From Chromatiaceae bacterium (lineage in GTDB: Bacteria; Pseudomonadota; Gammaproteobacteria; Chromatiales; Chromatiaceae): a DNA stretch of 64,000 bases. The first letter of the stretch is position 1, and every line of letters begins with the position of its first letter. Made by a program: the position numbers and the translations under genes. The notes under the pieces were generated by a model. It made no database searches. It was not told where the DNA came from and saw only the letters and a program-made list of their open reading frames with translations. Positions 1-12,014 of this stretch are shown here, piece by piece. The DNA lies in NCBI GenBank assembly GCA_025458165.1, contig JALOTB010000001.1, positions 42,254 through 106,253 on the forward strand. Reading direction: 5' to 3'.

Positions 1-390
1 GACGGTCGCTATCCGGATTATGGGCGGGTGATCCCGCTCGGCTCGGACAGGGTGGCGCATGTGAGCCGGGAGGGGTTACGGCAGGCCCTGCTGCGGACGT
101 CGATCTTGTCGAATGAAAAGTATAAGGGGGTGCGCTTGGAGTTTGGGGCTGGAAACCTTCGCGTACAGGCCCACAACCCAGAGCAGGACGAGGCCGAGGA
201 GGAGGTGGAGATCGATTATCGGGGGGAGCCGGCGGCCCTGGGGTTCAACGTCGGGTATTTGCTCGACGTACTTGGGGTCCTTGGGACAGACGAGGTGCAC
301 ATCGCCTTCAGTGACAGCAACAGCAGCGCGCTCGTGTCTGGCAGCGAAGGGGGCCGAGAGGTCTTCGTCGTGATGCCGCTTCGACTTTGA
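1..390 (+). CDS. dnaN: DNA polymerase III beta sliding clamp, C-terminal part
   Basis: The frame is already open at base 1, so only the last 129 codons are present and the start lies outside the window. The protein is the ring-shaped clamp that tethers DNA polymerase III to DNA. The visible part opens with DGRYPDYGRVIP, the usual beginning of the third clamp domain, and ends in VVMPLRL, close to the family tail MPMRL that lines the partner-binding cleft. recF and gyrB follow directly, the classic origin-proximal order, so dnaA is expected just upstream. The stop overlaps a possible TTG start of recF. The identity is safe although the gene is partial. Confidence 0.96.
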   Translation, partial: DGRYPDYGRVIPLGSDRVAHVSREGLRQALLRTSILSNEKYKGVRLEFGAGNLRVQAHNPEQDEAEEEVEIDYRGEPAALGFNVGYLLDVLGVLGTDEVHIAFSDSNSSALVSGSEGGREVFVVMPLRL

Positions 391-431
391 TCTGCGAACG
401 GATTGGTTTCGGGAGGGCAGAGCGGGCGCAC

Positions 432-1475
432 GTGCGGCTAGAGAACCTGAAGGCGCAACGGCTGCGCGCGATCTCGGAGGCGGAGCTGAGTCTCTCGCCG
501 GGGGTGAATTGGATCGTTGGGGGGAACGCGGCGGGAAAGACGACGCTGCTGGAGGCGGTTTTCTTACTGGGACGTGGCAAGAGTTTTCGCGGGGCCCGAT
601 ACGGTGGGCTGGTTCAACACGGGCATGAGGAAGCGTGGATCGAGGCGGACGTTGTGCATGGCCTTCGGCGTCGGCGGATTGGGGTCAAGAAGTCCCGCGA
701 AGGCACCGTCTGGTGGGAGAACGGGGTGCGACGGTGCGGCGTAGATGATCTCGGGGTGCGCGTCCATGTTCGGATGATTGGCGAGAATGCCCAGCGGCTC
801 GTTGAGGGAGACCCGGGGCTTAGGCGCTGGTTCGTGGACTGGAATCTGTTCCACGTGGAACCAGGCTACGGGGAGCTGTTATCGGATTTCCGGCGGGCGC
901 TTGGCCAGCGCAACGCCTGGCTCCAAGAGGGAGGTAGGGGGCGCCCCGTGTGGGATGCGCCCTACGTGGCCGCCGCAGAGGCGTTGTCGCGCGCGCGGCG
1001 CTCCTTCGTCGAGGCGCTGGCGGGGGCAATTGGGAATCTTCCCAGTCAGTGCGGTCTCGGGGCGGTGCTCGTAGCAGATCTCAGTCAGGGATGGCCTTGC
1101 GGAGAATCGCTCGCCGCGCGACTGGAGCAGGCCCTACCTAGCGATGTGGCGCGGGGCTATACCTGGTACGGTCCAGCGCGCGCGGATCTTTCGGTTCGGC
1201 TCGAAGGACGCCGCGCGCTCGGTTCCCGTGGTGAGAACAAGATGACGGTGGCTGTGTTGCAGCTCGCAGCGCAGCGGATCTGGGCGGAGAAAGGGATCGA
1301 GTGCGTCTGGCTCATCGACGACCTCGCGTCGGAGCTTTCGCGGGAAGGTACCGCGGCACTCTGGGATTCGATTACCCGCTCGGGGTCGCAGGTGCTAGCG
1401 ACCGCATTGGAGCCGCCGGCATTTCCTGGCGCAGTGTTCCACGTGAAACGCGGACGCGTCTTGCCAGGCCCCTAA
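432..1475 (+). CDS. recF: DNA replication and repair protein RecF
   Basis: RecF is an ABC/SMC-like ATPase that helps load RecA at single-strand gaps together with RecO and RecR. A Walker A loop GGNAAGKTT is seen near residues 30-38, an ABC signature-like SRGENKM in the last third, and a Walker B stretch CVWLIDDLASEL near residue 290. Length is about 347 residues against roughly 360 in the family. The start chosen is GTG at 432, which puts RLENLKAQRLRAIS at the N-terminus where the family begins; a GGGAGG lies about 14 bases upstream. A longer in-frame TTG at 387 overlaps the dnaN stop and cannot be excluded. The gene sits between dnaN and gyrB as in many gammaproteobacteria. Confidence 0.93.
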   Translation: MRLENLKAQRLRAISEAELSLSPGVNWIVGGNAAGKTTLLEAVFLLGRGKSFRGARYGGLVQHGHEEAWIEADVVHGLRRRRIGVKKSREGTVWWENGVRRCGVDDLGVRVHVRMIGENAQRLVEGDPGLRRWFVDWNLFHVEPGYGELLSDFRRALGQRNAWLQEGGRGRPVWDAPYVAAAEALSRARRSFVEALAGAIGNLPSQCGLGAVLVADLSQGWPCGESLAARLEQALPSDVARGYTWYGPARADLSVRLEGRRALGSRGENKMTVAVLQLAAQRIWAEKGIECVWLIDDLASELSREGTAALWDSITRSGSQVLATALEPPAFPGAVFHVKRGRVLPGP

Positions 1476-1532
1476 TCCGCATGAGCCTGGGCGCACGCTG
1501 GCCGTGTCGTGTCCGCGCCCAGCATCCCCGCC

Positions 1533-1560
1533 GTTTATCCCTACGCGGCGCGTATATAAT
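1533..1560 (+). promoter_or_regulatory. Candidate sigma-70 promoter for gyrB
   Basis: A perfect TATAAT lies at 1555-1560, with GTTTAT 16 bases upstream as a weak -35. It falls in the 249-base gap between recF and gyrB and would give a leader of about 160 bases. No terminator is visible between the two genes, so gyrB may also be read from upstream. Confidence 0.5.
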
Positions 1561-1685
1561 GACGCGTTGAGCGAGCGCCCCATTTCCCCTAGTCGGCACG
1601 GTCTCCCCCTTGGTCGGTCTCCATCGAACAGGGGCGGGACCTCTCCCCAGCGCCAATCCATGAAGAACCACGACCGGCCGGCTAA

Positions 1686-4130
<2,445 letters not shown>

Positions 4131-4174
4131 GTCCGCACCGCCGTTGACCCCGAGACGCCCCGCGGCCGCGAACG

Positions 4175-4933
4175 CTATGGCGGCCCGGCTCCTCTCTCGG
4201 TCTCAACACGCTCTGTACGCTGATTTGGCAGTGACGCCACGACACCCTCGATCCACGCCTCCACGCGTTGGTTGATCTGGGCTGCGCCGAGGCCCTCGAT
4301 TGCGAGCGGCTCTCCGATCACGACCTCCACCACCCCGGGGTACTTGCGCAGGTCACGGCGCCGCCAAAAGACGCCCGCGTTGTGCGCGATCGGCAGCACG
4401 GGGAAACCGCTCTTTTCGGCGAGGAGGGCCCCACCCAGCCCGTACCGCCCGCGCTGCCCCGGGGGTACTCTGGTACCCTCCGGGAAGATGACCACCGACC
4501 GCCCCTGCTTCAGCGCCTGTGTCCCCTCTTCGAGTACCTGCCGGATGGCGCGCCGGCCTGCGGAGCGATCAATCGCGATCGGCCGATAAGGGGCAATGCC
4601 CCATCCAAAGAACGGCACCCAAAGTAGCTCCCGTTTGAGCACCCACGTCTGTATTGGACTCAGGAGGAAGCGCAGTGCGATCGTTTCCCATGCCGACTGG
4701 TGCTTACATAGGACGACGCACGGCTCGTGCCGCAGATTGTCGAGCCCCGTCACACGGTAGTTGAGCCCGCAGATCGCGCGGAGTGCCGCAAGATTCATCC
4801 CCGCCCAGAGCCGGCCGATCCGCCCGAGGACCGTTTGCGGCAGCACCCATCCGACCACGGACAGGGGAACCGAGAAGACGACGACGGTAACGAACAGGAA
4901 CAGGAGATAGAGACTAGATCGAACCGCGACCAC
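4175..4933 (-). CDS. plsC: 1-acyl-sn-glycerol-3-phosphate acyltransferase (PlsC family)
   Basis: The enzyme adds the second acyl chain to lysophosphatidic acid at the inner membrane. The 252-residue protein has a strongly hydrophobic N-terminal segment (about residues 8-30), then KHQSAWE at 77-83, which is the HX4D catalytic box with Glu in place of Asp, and FPEGTRVPPGQ near 150, the glycerol-phosphate binding box. It starts 8 bases after the gmhB stop and ends the glyQ-glyS-mazG-gmhB-plsC chain. The Asp-to-Glu change is also seen in other members of this subfamily beside gmhB, so it need not mean loss of function. A second PlsC-type domain occurs in the fusion at 43230-46025. Confidence 0.9.
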   Translation of the reverse strand: MVAVRSSLYLLFLFVTVVVFSVPLSVVGWVLPQTVLGRIGRLWAGMNLAALRAICGLNYRVTGLDNLRHEPCVVLCKHQSAWETIALRFLLSPIQTWVLKRELLWVPFFGWGIAPYRPIAIDRSAGRRAIRQVLEEGTQALKQGRSVVIFPEGTRVPPGQRGRYGLGGALLAEKSGFPVLPIAHNAGVFWRRRDLRKYPGVVEVVIGEPLAIEGLGAAQINQRVEAWIEGVVASLPNQRTERVETERGAGPP

Positions 4934-4941
4934 GGATCCCC

Positions 4942-5487
4942 TCAGTGACCGCGAAGCAGGGCATCCGCCGCGGCGGCTAGGTCGGAGTAAACCGCCACGC
5001 CCCGTAGCTCCCTAGAATGCCGCTCGACCGTCGCGCGCCCCTTACCCGTCAGTACGAGAATTGGGGTGGCGCCCACTGCGCGGGCCGCCTGAACGTCCCG
5101 CAGGGCGTCGCCGACGACCGGGATGGCATCGAGGCCGATCTGTAGCCGCCGACCGATGTCCTCGAACAGCCCCGGCCGTGGCTTGCGGCACTGACAGCCA
5201 TCCTCGGGGGCGTGCGGACAGAAGAACACCGCCTCGACCTGTGCCCCGAGCTGAGCCAAGGCGAGCCCCATCTTCCGGTGCATGGCGTTGAGGTCATCGA
5301 TCGTGAACAATCCCCGCGCGATACCGGATTGGTTGGACGCAACGAGGACCCGGTAACCGCCGTGAACCAGCCGCGCGATCGCCTCCAGGCTGCCGGCGAT
5401 TGGGACCCACTCGTCGACGGATTTGATGTAGGCGTCCGAATCCTCGTTGATGACGCCGTCGCGATCGAGGACGATGAGCCTCATCAT
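4942..5487 (-). CDS. gmhB: D-glycero-beta-D-manno-heptose 1,7-bisphosphate 7-phosphatase
   Basis: GmhB removes the 7-phosphate during synthesis of ADP-heptose for the lipopolysaccharide inner core. The HAD phosphatase motif DRDGVIN lies at the N-terminus, SNQSGIARG follows, and the zinc-binding loop CPHAPEDGCQCRKPRPG is intact. The length is 181 residues. The start chosen is ATG at 5487, where ATGA overlaps the stop of the upstream MazG-like gene and GGAGG sits 7 bases upstream; the longer frame reaching 5580 would add 31 residues with no family match. An ATG three bases downstream is equally possible. The neighbouring plsC makes this an envelope lipid pair. Confidence 0.93.
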   Translation of the reverse strand: MMRLIVLDRDGVINEDSDAYIKSVDEWVPIAGSLEAIARLVHGGYRVLVASNQSGIARGLFTIDDLNAMHRKMGLALAQLGAQVEAVFFCPHAPEDGCQCRKPRPGLFEDIGRRLQIGLDAIPVVGDALRDVQAARAVGATPILVLTGKGRATVERHSRELRGVAVYSDLAAAADALLRGH

Positions 5488-5852
5488 CCGTCCCCCTCCG
5501 GCGGGCGAAACTCGGATACCCGGATCCGCCCATTGATCATCCGCCCCTCGCGTCGGTCGAGCTTGGCCATCTTCTGCCAAAACGCCGCCTTGAGGTCAAA
5601 GTCACCGGCGATTGCCGTGCCGATCAGCAAGATGAACAGGTCGGCGACTTCTTCCGCCAACTCCTCGCGTGAGCGCCCCTTGGTGACGCACGCCGAGATC
5701 TCGCCAAGCTCTTCCGTCATCAGCGATACGCGATAGGTCATCTCTTCGCCCCCGGTCTCCCGAAAGCGATGCTTCTCGTGGAAGGCGTGTACGGCCGCCA
5801 GCATGGCGTCGTAGGAATCGGGATCGGCTGCCACGCTCGGTTCCTCGGTCAC
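5484..5852 (-). CDS. MazG-like nucleotide pyrophosphohydrolase
   Basis: A 122-residue all-helical protein with the all-alpha NTP pyrophosphatase signature: MTEELGEI followed by EELAEEVADLFILL, giving the EExxE and ExxD acidic residues that bind magnesium in MazG and dUTPase-like enzymes. Members hydrolyse nucleoside triphosphates to monophosphate and pyrophosphate; the substrate here is unknown. The gene starts with GTG in a GTGA overlap with the glyS stop, and its own stop overlaps the gmhB start, so it is translationally coupled on both sides. The C-terminal 20 residues (GRIRVSEFRPPEGDG) show no recognised domain. The family call is good and the specificity is not known. Confidence 0.8.
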   Translation of the reverse strand: MTEEPSVAADPDSYDAMLAAVHAFHEKHRFRETGGEEMTYRVSLMTEELGEISACVTKGRSREELAEEVADLFILLIGTAIAGDFDLKAAFWQKMAKLDRREGRMINGRIRVSEFRPPEGDG

Positions 5853-7921
5853 TGCAGGCGGGAGATATCGGCGACGCGCAGAAACAAGCCCTCCAGCGAC
5901 CGCAGAAGGGCAAGCCGACCGCGCCTAAGCCCGTCGTCGTCGACCATGACCATGACTTGATCGAAGAAGCCGTCGACCTCTTCCCGTAAACCGGCGAGTC
6001 GTTGCAGCACGGCGGCGTAGTCCTGGGCGCCCAGCTCGTCAGCAATCTCTGTCTCCAGGGCGGCCACACGCCCCGCGAGCCGCCGCTCGGCGTCGTCTTG
6101 CAGCACCCGGGGATCCAGGGGTACCGCGTCCTTGTCCTCGGCTTTGCGCAGGATGTTGCGGATTCGCTTGTTGGCCGCCGTCAGGGCCGCCGCCTCGGGT
6201 AGCTTGCGGTACGCATCCACCGCCAGGATGCGACGATGGATGTCGCTCGGGACCGAGACACCCACGGCCAGAACGGCATCGACGACGTCCGAGCCGATTC
6301 CTTGGTCTTGGTAGTAACCCTTGAGGCGCTCCAGGGCATACCCGAGGACCTCGCGCGCCGCCTCGCGCGCGTCGACGCGCTCGCGCAGCTCCTCGGCAGT
6401 GAACTCGAGCAGGTCACGCAGGTCGAGCTCCAGGGGTGTCTCGATGAGGATGCGGAGCAGCCCAATGGCCGCACGGCGCAGGGCATAGGGGTCCTTCACT
6501 CCGGTCGGCCTGAGCCCGACGGCGAAGATCCCGACCAGGGTGTCGAGCTTCTCGGCGAGCGCCAGCACCCGCCCGCAATCGGATTGCGGCAAGCGGTCAC
6601 CGGCCTGGCGGGGCAGATACTGCTCCTCGAGAGCCACCGAGACACAGGGGTGCTCGCCAGAGTGCTCCGCATAGTAGCGCCCCATCACCCCTTGGAGGCT
6701 GGGGAATTCGAAGATCATGTGCGTCATCAGATCGCACTTGGCCAGCCGCCCCGCCCGCGCGGCCAGCTCCTCGTCGAGCCCGAGGACGCCCGCGAGGTGT
6801 CGGGCGATCTGGGCGACCCGCGCCGACTTGTCAGCGAGGGTCCCCAGCCGATCCTGGAACACCACCTGATCGAGCCGTGCGCAGAAGTCCTCCAGCGGCC
6901 GGCGGCGGTCCTGGTCCCAGAAGAAGGCCGCGTCGGCGAACCGTGGCCGGATCACCCGCTCGTTTCCAGCCCGCACCTGATCGGGGTCGCGGCTCTCGAT
7001 GTTGCTGACGGTGATGAAACGGGGCAGCAGGCCACCATCCACCCCGAAGACCGGGAAGTACTTCTGATTCTTCTGCATGGTCTCGATCAGCGCCTCGCGG
7101 GGGACCGCGAGGAATCGCTCGTCGAAGCTGCCAACGATCGCCGTAGGCCACTCGCAGAGCGCAGTCACCTCGTCGAGCAGCTCCGGATCGAGGCCGGCCC
7201 GTCCACCCGTGTCCGCCGCCAGCCGCTCGACCTGGGCCCGGATGATCTCTCGCCGGCGCTCGAACGACGGCTCGACTCGCCCTTGGGTGCGCAGCAGCTC
7301 GGCATAGCCGGCCGCACTCGGGATCGCGAGTGTCTGCGGATGGTGGAAGCGATGACCCCGCGTATCGCGGCCGATCTCCAATCCAAACAGAGACCCGTGG
7401 ATCGGCTCCTCACCGACCAGCATGCTCACCCAATGCACGGGGCGAACGAACTCGGCCTCGCCCGCCCCCCAGCGCATCCGCTTGGGGATCGGCAGCCTTG
7501 CCACCGCCTGCTCGACGACGCCCACAACGAGCTCGGCCGTCGGTCGCCCCGGTCGGAGCTGGCGGAACACGAGCCAGGCACCGTTAGGGGTCGAGTCGCG
7601 CTGAAGGTCATTCACCGCCACCCCGCAGGAACGGGCAAACCCCTCGGCCGCCTTGCTCGGCTCGCCGTCGGTGGTGAAGGCGGTAGCGAGGGCCGGACCG
7701 CGCCGCACCTGCTCCTGGTCCGGCTGGCGTGTCGCCAGACCGCTGACGACCACCGCGAGACGTCGCGGTGTTGCGAATGCAGCCACCTCGCCGAAAGTGA
7801 GCGCTTGCTCACGCAACCCCTCCGCGACCCCCCGAGCGAAGGCCTCTGAGAGCCGCCGAAGCGCCGTCGGGGGGAGCTCCTCCGTCCCGATCTCGACCAG
7901 CAGCTCCGCGGTGTCACTCAT
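5849..7921 (-). CDS. glyS: Glycyl-tRNA synthetase beta subunit
   Basis: Large subunit of the bacterial alpha2-beta2 glycyl-tRNA synthetase, which contributes tRNA binding. The N-terminus [17 protein letters not shown] is the family opening and places the start at ATG 7921, giving 690 residues (E. coli 689). A longer open frame runs upstream to 8083 but only through the body of gly[16 protein letters not shown] and KNQKYFPVF are typical internal stretches. The gene overlaps the end of glyQ by 8 bases and is followed by an overlapping MazG-like gene. Confidence 0.96.
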   Translation of the reverse strand: MSDTAELLVEIGTEELPPTALRRLSEAFARGVAEGLREQALTFGEVAAFATPRRLAVVVSGLATRQPDQEQVRRGPALATAFTTDGEPSKAAEGFARSCGVAVNDLQRDSTPNGAWLVFRQLRPGRPTAELVVGVVEQAVARLPIPKRMRWGAGEAEFVRPVHWVSMLVGEEPIHGSLFGLEIGRDTRGHRFHHPQTLAIPSAAGYAELLRTQGRVEPSFERRREIIRAQVERLAADTGGRAGLDPELLDEVTALCEWPTAIVGSFDERFLAVPREALIETMQKNQKYFPVFGVDGGLLPRFITVSNIESRDPDQVRAGNERVIRPRFADAAFFWDQDRRRPLEDFCARLDQVVFQDRLGTLADKSARVAQIARHLAGVLGLDEELAARAGRLAKCDLMTHMIFEFPSLQGVMGRYYAEHSGEHPCVSVALEEQYLPRQAGDRLPQSDCGRVLALAEKLDTLVGIFAVGLRPTGVKDPYALRRAAIGLLRILIETPLELDLRDLLEFTAEELRERVDAREAAREVLGYALERLKGYYQDQGIGSDVVDAVLAVGVSVPSDIHRRILAVDAYRKLPEAAALTAANKRIRNILRKAEDKDAVPLDPRVLQDDAERRLAGRVAALETEIADELGAQDYAAVLQRLAGLREEVDGFFDQVMVMVDDDGLRRGRLALLRSLEGLFLRVADISRLQ

Positions 7922-8840
7922 GGCTATGCCCCCCGTCCGCGCGCAGCATCGGAAAACCCAGTGCCTCGCGACGCTCGAAGTAACGCTCGGCGACCGCCCG
8001 CGATAGCGCCCGAACGCGCAGGATGAAGCGCTGGCGCTCGGTGACAGAGATGGCGCTCCGGGCATCGAGTAGGTTGAAGACATGCGAGGCCTTGAGCATC
8101 TGCTCGTAGGCCGGCAGGGGCAGCCCGCGGCCGATCAGCTCTTGGCTCTGCCGCTCGCAGCTATCGAACTGGCGGAAAAGGGCCTCGACGTCGGCGTGCT
8201 CGAAGTTGTAGGCCGACTGCTCCACCTCGTTCTGATGGTAGACATCCCCGTAGGTCACGGTACGGCCATTGCTGCGCGTCCAGACCAGGTCAAAGACGCT
8301 CTCAACCCCCTGGAGGTACATCGCGATCCGCTCCAGCCCGTAGGTGATCTCGCCGGTGACGGGGCGACAGTCGAGTCCACCGACCTGCTGAAAATAGGTG
8401 AACTGGGTGACCTCCATGCCGTTGAGCCAGACCTCCCAGCCGAGTCCCCAGGCCCCGAGCGTCGGCGACTCCCAGTTATCCTCCACGAAGCGGATGTCGT
8501 GGACCAAGGGGTCGATCCCCAAAGCGCGCAGGGAGTCGAGATACAGGTCTTGGATGTCCAGCGGCGAGGGCTTGAGGACGACCTGGTACTGGTAGTAGTG
8601 CTGGAGCCGGTTGGGGTTCTCGCCGTAACGCCCGTCGGTCGGCCGGCGCGATGGCTGGACGTAGGCACAGCGCCACGGCTCTGGCCCTATCGACCGAAGA
8701 AAGGTCGCCGGATGGAAGGTGCCAGCGCCGACCTCCATATCATAGGGCTGCATGATCACGCAGCCGTGCTGCGCCCAATACCGTTCCAAGGCGAAGATGA
8801 GCCCCTGGAAGCTCTCCAGCTCGTTGTCTGCGGCGGCCAA
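7914..8840 (-). CDS. glyQ: Glycyl-tRNA synthetase alpha subunit
   Basis: Catalytic subunit of the tetrameric glycyl-tRNA synthetase (class II fold). Nearly invariant stretches are present: [32 protein letters not shown] and [20 protein letters not shown]. The frame is open to 8960, but the family begins just before [16 protein letters not shown] at 8838-8840 has AGAGGAG six bases upstream and gives 308 residues (E. coli 303), so it is chosen. It heads the glyQ-glyS-mazG-gmhB-plsC chain and is divergent from the cation exporter at 9017. Confidence 0.94.
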   Translation of the reverse strand: MAAADNELESFQGLIFALERYWAQHGCVIMQPYDMEVGAGTFHPATFLRSIGPEPWRCAYVQPSRRPTDGRYGENPNRLQHYYQYQVVLKPSPLDIQDLYLDSLRALGIDPLVHDIRFVEDNWESPTLGAWGLGWEVWLNGMEVTQFTYFQQVGGLDCRPVTGEITYGLERIAMYLQGVESVFDLVWTRSNGRTVTYGDVYHQNEVEQSAYNFEHADVEALFRQFDSCERQSQELIGRGLPLPAYEQMLKASHVFNLLDARSAISVTERQRFILRVRALSRAVAERYFERREALGFPMLRADGGHSHE

Positions 8841-8878
8841 TGCCGACTCCTCTCGCTGCGGTTCGGACAAGGGCGGCA

Positions 8879-8909
8879 AGTATAGCCCTTGGCCCTTTTG
8901 CGCGACCAA
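8879..8909 (-). promoter_or_regulatory. Candidate promoter for the glyQ operon
   Basis: On the minus strand a TATACT lies at 8884-8879 with TTGGTC at 8909-8904, a spacer of 19 bases, which is long. It would start transcription about 30 bases before the TTG start of glyQ. A second TATACT on the plus strand at 8950-8955 could serve the divergent cation exporter, but no good -35 accompanies it. Confidence 0.4.
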
Positions 8910-9016
8910 CCGGCTGTATCCGGCGAGCGGGCTGCGCGAGCCTATGCCGTATACTCCCACGCCATGCCGCTGATGAAGGCCAATCCTGTCGGTGTCCGCC
9001 GGCGCGACACCGCGCG

Positions 9017-10168
9017 ATGAACGCCCAGGACCTCAGAGAGGCCCGCGCGACTGCGATCTCCCGGACCGCAGTTGTCGGTGGCGTCGTCAATCTGCTCTTG
9101 TCGGTGATCAAGATCGGCGCTGGCGTGGTGTGGAGCTCCCAGGCGCTGGTCGCCGATGGGGTCCACTCCCTTTCCGACCTCGCCTCAGACGTGCTGGTCT
9201 GGTTCGCCGGACGCCACGCCACCCAGGCACCGGATGCGGATCATCCCTACGGCCATGCCCGCTACGAGACCGTCGCGAGCCTCGCTCTGGGGCTCTTCCT
9301 GATCGGCGTGGCCATCGGCATCGCTTGGGACGCCGGTCACCGGCTGTTCGCGCCGGATGAGCTGCTGCACCCCGAGGCGCTTGCCCTGGTCGCGGCCTTG
9401 ATCTCGATTCTCGTCAAGGAATGGCTGTACTGGTGGACCCTCGCCTACGCGCGCCGGGTCCGCTCTGACATGCTCCGCGCCAATGCCTGGCACCATCGAT
9501 CCGACGCCATCTCCTCGGTCGTGGTCCTGGTCGGGGTGGGCGGCACCCTCGCGGGACTCACCTACCTCGATGCGGTGGCCGCGATCCTAGTGGCGGTAAT
9601 GATCGCGCGTATCGGTTGGGAGATCGGCTGGACGGCGGTTACCGAGCTGGTGGACACGGGCCTCGAGCAGGGGCGCATCGACGCCATCCGCGACACCATT
9701 CGCGCCGTCGGCGGGGTGCGCGACATCCATATGCTGCGCACCCGAAGGCACGGCGGACAGGCCTCGGCGGACGTCCATGTCCTGGTCGACCCCCGCGTCA
9801 GCGTGTCAGAGGGCCACATGATCAGCGTCCTGGTCGAGCGCCGACTCAAGGACCAGATCGACGAGATCACCGACGTCACCGTGCACATTGACCCCGAAGA
9901 TGACGAGGCCGCCCCGCCGCAGGCGAGCCTGCCGCTGCGGGCGGAGGCCCTGGCGCGCCTCGACGCACTCTGGGCAGGTATCCCCGAGGCGAAAGGTCGC
10001 CGGCGTACGGTCTTGCACTATCTGAGCGGCAAGATCGACGTCGAGGTGTTCCTGCCGCTGGAGGCCTGCGGTGGCACGCGCGAGCATGCCCGTGCCGTCA
10101 ACGACGACCTCCAGGCCGCCGCCGCAGCGGATCCGGCGTTTCGTCGTATACAGGCCTATTTCGGTTAA
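9017..10168 (+). CDS. Cation diffusion facilitator family metal exporter
   Basis: An inner-membrane metal/proton antiporter of the CDF family (FieF/ZitB-like), exporting divalent cations such as zinc, iron or manganese. Several membrane helices occupy residues 10-210. Metal-site motifs are visible: DGVHSLSD (HxxxD) in helix 2 and [12 protein letters not shown] (HxxxD) in helix 5, plus [10 protein letters not shown] between. A cytoplasmic ferredoxin-like domain follows ([17 protein letters not shown]). The 383 residues exceed the usual ~300 because of a C-terminal extension of about 80 residues of unknown role. ATG at 9017 is chosen because upstream sequence in the frame looks non-coding. The metal cannot be assigned from the sequence. 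Confidence 0.88.
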   Translation: MNAQDLREARATAISRTAVVGGVVNLLLSVIKIGAGVVWSSQALVADGVHSLSDLASDVLVWFAGRHATQAPDADHPYGHARYETVASLALGLFLIGVAIGIAWDAGHRLFAPDELLHPEALALVAALISILVKEWLYWWTLAYARRVRSDMLRANAWHHRSDAISSVVVLVGVGGTLAGLTYLDAVAAILVAVMIARIGWEIGWTAVTELVDTGLEQGRIDAIRDTIRAVGGVRDIHMLRTRRHGGQASADVHVLVDPRVSVSEGHMISVLVERRLKDQIDEITDVTVHIDPEDDEAAPPQASLPLRAEALARLDALWAGIPEAKGRRRTVLHYLSGKIDVEVFLPLEACGGTREHARAVNDDLQAAAAADPAFRRIQAYFG

Positions 10169-10202
10169 GGCGCACCGCTAATGGGCGACGGCGTTCGTCC
10201 GC

Positions 10203-10217
10203 GCACTGACTTGGTGC
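10203..10217 (+). promoter_or_regulatory. NtrC binding site 1 upstream of glnA
   Basis: GCAC-N7-GTGC, a perfect match to the conserved arms of the NtrC dyad (TGCACCAAAATGGTGCA in enterics). The right half reads TTGGTGC. Its centre lies 53 bases, about five helical turns, from the second site at 10256-10270, so two NtrC dimers would sit on the same face of the DNA. Confidence 0.75.
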
Positions 10218-10255
10218 TCGTGCTCGCCCGACTGGGGTATGGCCGCCTCACACGA

Positions 10256-10270
10256 GCACGCTTTTGGTGC
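10256..10270 (+). promoter_or_regulatory. NtrC binding site 2 upstream of glnA
   Basis: A second perfect GCAC-N7-GTGC dyad with the right half TTGGTGC, lying about 150 bases upstream of the predicted sigma-54 start point. Together with site 1 it forms an enhancer of the kind used to oligomerise phosphorylated NtrC. Confidence 0.77.
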
Positions 10271-10388
10271 TGCAGTGCGTGAAGCCGCCAGATTCGGGGG
10301 GGTGCGAACGACGCGATTCCCGGTCAAACTTGCCGGTTGGTGGGCGCCGACCCGACAAGGCCGCGGCCGGCACCGTCGCGTCCTCTTC

Positions 10389-10404
10389 TGGTACGGTTCC
10401 TGCA
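10389..10404 (+). promoter_or_regulatory. Sigma-54 promoter of glnA
   Basis: TGGTACGGTTCCTGCA matches the -24/-12 consensus TGGCACGNNNNTTGCA at all but two positions and keeps the obligatory GG-N10-GC spacing. Transcription would start near 10414, about 100 bases before the glnA ATG. The 349-base gap from 10169 to 10517 holds this promoter and the two NtrC sites; no other gene was seen in it. Confidence 0.75.
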
Positions 10405-10517
10405 TGCGAGAACCGAGCGCTTCCGCGCTTCGCGCGGGGCGCGTACGACCCTTTCACCCACTGAGCGATCCCGCTCGACGGCCAAGGCAGACCCAGGCAA
10501 ACCTCGGAGACCAGCAG

Positions 10518-11924
10518 ATGTCCTCTAGTGTGTTGACGATGATGAAAGAAAAAGAAGTGAAGTTCGTCGATCTTCGCTTCACCGACACCCGCGGCAAGGA
10601 GCAGCACGTATCCCTCCCCGCCAGCGCGATCGACCAAGACTTCTTTACCGACGGCAAGATGTTTGACGGCTCGTCGATCGCCGGCTGGAAGGGCATCCAG
10701 GAGTCCGACATGGTGCTGATGCCGGAGGCGGACACGGCGGTCATGGACCCCTTTGCCGACGAGAATACGTTGATCATCCGCTGCGACATCCTTGAGCCGA
10801 CCACCATGCAGGGCTACGAGCGGGACCCCCGCTCGCTCGCCAAGCGGGCCGAGGCCTATCTCAAGTCCACCGGGATCGCCGATACCGCCTACTTCGGACC
10901 CGAGCCCGAGTTCTTCATCCTCGACGACGTCCGCTGGGGCGCCGACATGAGCGGTGCCTTCTACAAGGTCGACTCCGACGAGGCCGGCTGGAACTCGGAG
11001 CGCGTGTTCCCGGACGGCAACATGGGCCACCGCCCGTCGGTCAAGGGCGGCTACTTCCCGGTGCCTCCCGTCGACTCGCTGAACGACCTGCGCGCGGCCA
11101 TGTGTCTCGCGATGGAGGAGATGGGCGTGCCCGTCGAGGTGCACCACCACGAGGTCGCCACCGCCGGCCAGTGCGAGATCGGGACCAAGTTCGACACCCT
11201 GGTCAAGCGTGCCGACATGAACCAGATCATGAAGTACGCGATCTGGAACGTCGCCCACGCTTACGGCAAGACGGTCACCTTCATGCCCAAGCCGCTGGTC
11301 GGTGACAACGGCAACGGCATGCACGTCCATCAGTCGCTGGCCAAGGACGGGGTGAACCTCTTTGCCGGCGATAAGTACGGCGGTCTCTCTGAGCTCGCCC
11401 TCTACTACATCGGCGGGATCATCAAGCACGCCCGCGCCTTGAATGCCATTACCAACGCCTCGACCAACTCCTACAAGCGCCTGGTGCCCGGCTTCGAGGC
11501 CCCGGTCATGCTCGCCTACTCGGCCCGCAACCGCTCTGCCTCGATCCGTATCCCCCATGTGCCGAGCCCCAAGGCCCGGCGCATCGAGGTCCGCTTCCCG
11601 GACTCCACCGGCAATCCCTATCTTGCCTTCTCCGCCATGATGCTGGCCGGTCTCGACGGCATCATGAACAAGATCCACCCGGGCGATCCGATGGACAAGG
11701 ACCTCTACGACCTGCCGCCCGAGGAGGAAAAGGCCATCCCCACCGTGTGCCATGCGCTCGACCAGGCCCTCGCCGCCCTCGATAAGGACCGCGAGTTCCT
11801 CACCGTCGGGGGCGTCTTCACCGATGACCTGATCGATGGTTATATCGCGCTCAAGATGACCGAGGTCACCCGGCTGCGGATGACCACTCACCCGGTCGAG
11901 TTCGATATGTACTACAGTCTCTGA
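10518..11924 (+). CDS. glnA: Glutamine synthetase, type I
   Basis: It makes glutamine from glutamate, ammonia and ATP, the main route of ammonia assimilation. The 468-residue protein has [13 protein letters not shown], the ammonia/glutamate pocket residues in YFGPEPEFF, the ATP loop in [11 protein letters not shown], and the adenylylation site [10 protein letters not shown] near residue 395, so activity is probably controlled by GlnE. ATG at 10518 gives the family N-terminus ([17 protein letters not shown]). Two NtrC sites and a sigma-54 promoter precede it, and ntrB-ntrC follow two genes later, which indicates nitrogen-starvation control. A strong hairpin lies 26 bases after the stop. Confidence 0.98.
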   Translation: MSSSVLTMMKEKEVKFVDLRFTDTRGKEQHVSLPASAIDQDFFTDGKMFDGSSIAGWKGIQESDMVLMPEADTAVMDPFADENTLIIRCDILEPTTMQGYERDPRSLAKRAEAYLKSTGIADTAYFGPEPEFFILDDVRWGADMSGAFYKVDSDEAGWNSERVFPDGNMGHRPSVKGGYFPVPPVDSLNDLRAAMCLAMEEMGVPVEVHHHEVATAGQCEIGTKFDTLVKRADMNQIMKYAIWNVAHAYGKTVTFMPKPLVGDNGNGMHVHQSLAKDGVNLFAGDKYGGLSELALYYIGGIIKHARALNAITNASTNSYKRLVPGFEAPVMLAYSARNRSASIRIPHVPSPKARRIEVRFPDSTGNPYLAFSAMMLAGLDGIMNKIHPGDPMDKDLYDLPPEEEKAIPTVCHALDQALAALDKDREFLTVGGVFTDDLIDGYIALKMTEVTRLRMTTHPVEFDMYYSL

Positions 11925-11950
11925 TCGCTGCCAGCGACTCAGCCCGTAGC

Positions 11951-11976
11951 CGCAGCGCCCCGCAAGGGGCGTTGCG
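11951..11976 (+). terminator. Hairpin after glnA, possible terminator
   Basis: An 11-bp stem (one G-T pair) closed by a GCAA tetraloop: CGCAGCGCCCC pairs with GGGGCGTTGCG. It lies just after glnA. The following bases GCGTTGAGG are not a T-run, so it may stabilise the glnA transcript or attenuate reading into the next genes rather than terminate fully. Confidence 0.45.
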
Positions 11977-12014
11977 CGTTGAGGTAGACCGCGGACTCAT
12001 TTATCCTCCCCAGC

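Noticed and set aside
6236..7849. 537-codon open frame antisense to glyS
   Set aside because: It is a shadow of the GC-rich glyS codons; the translation has no family match, while glyS is certain.
10248..11891. 547-codon open frame antisense to glnA
   Set aside because: Shadow of glnA; it also runs through the sigma-54 promoter and NtrC sites.
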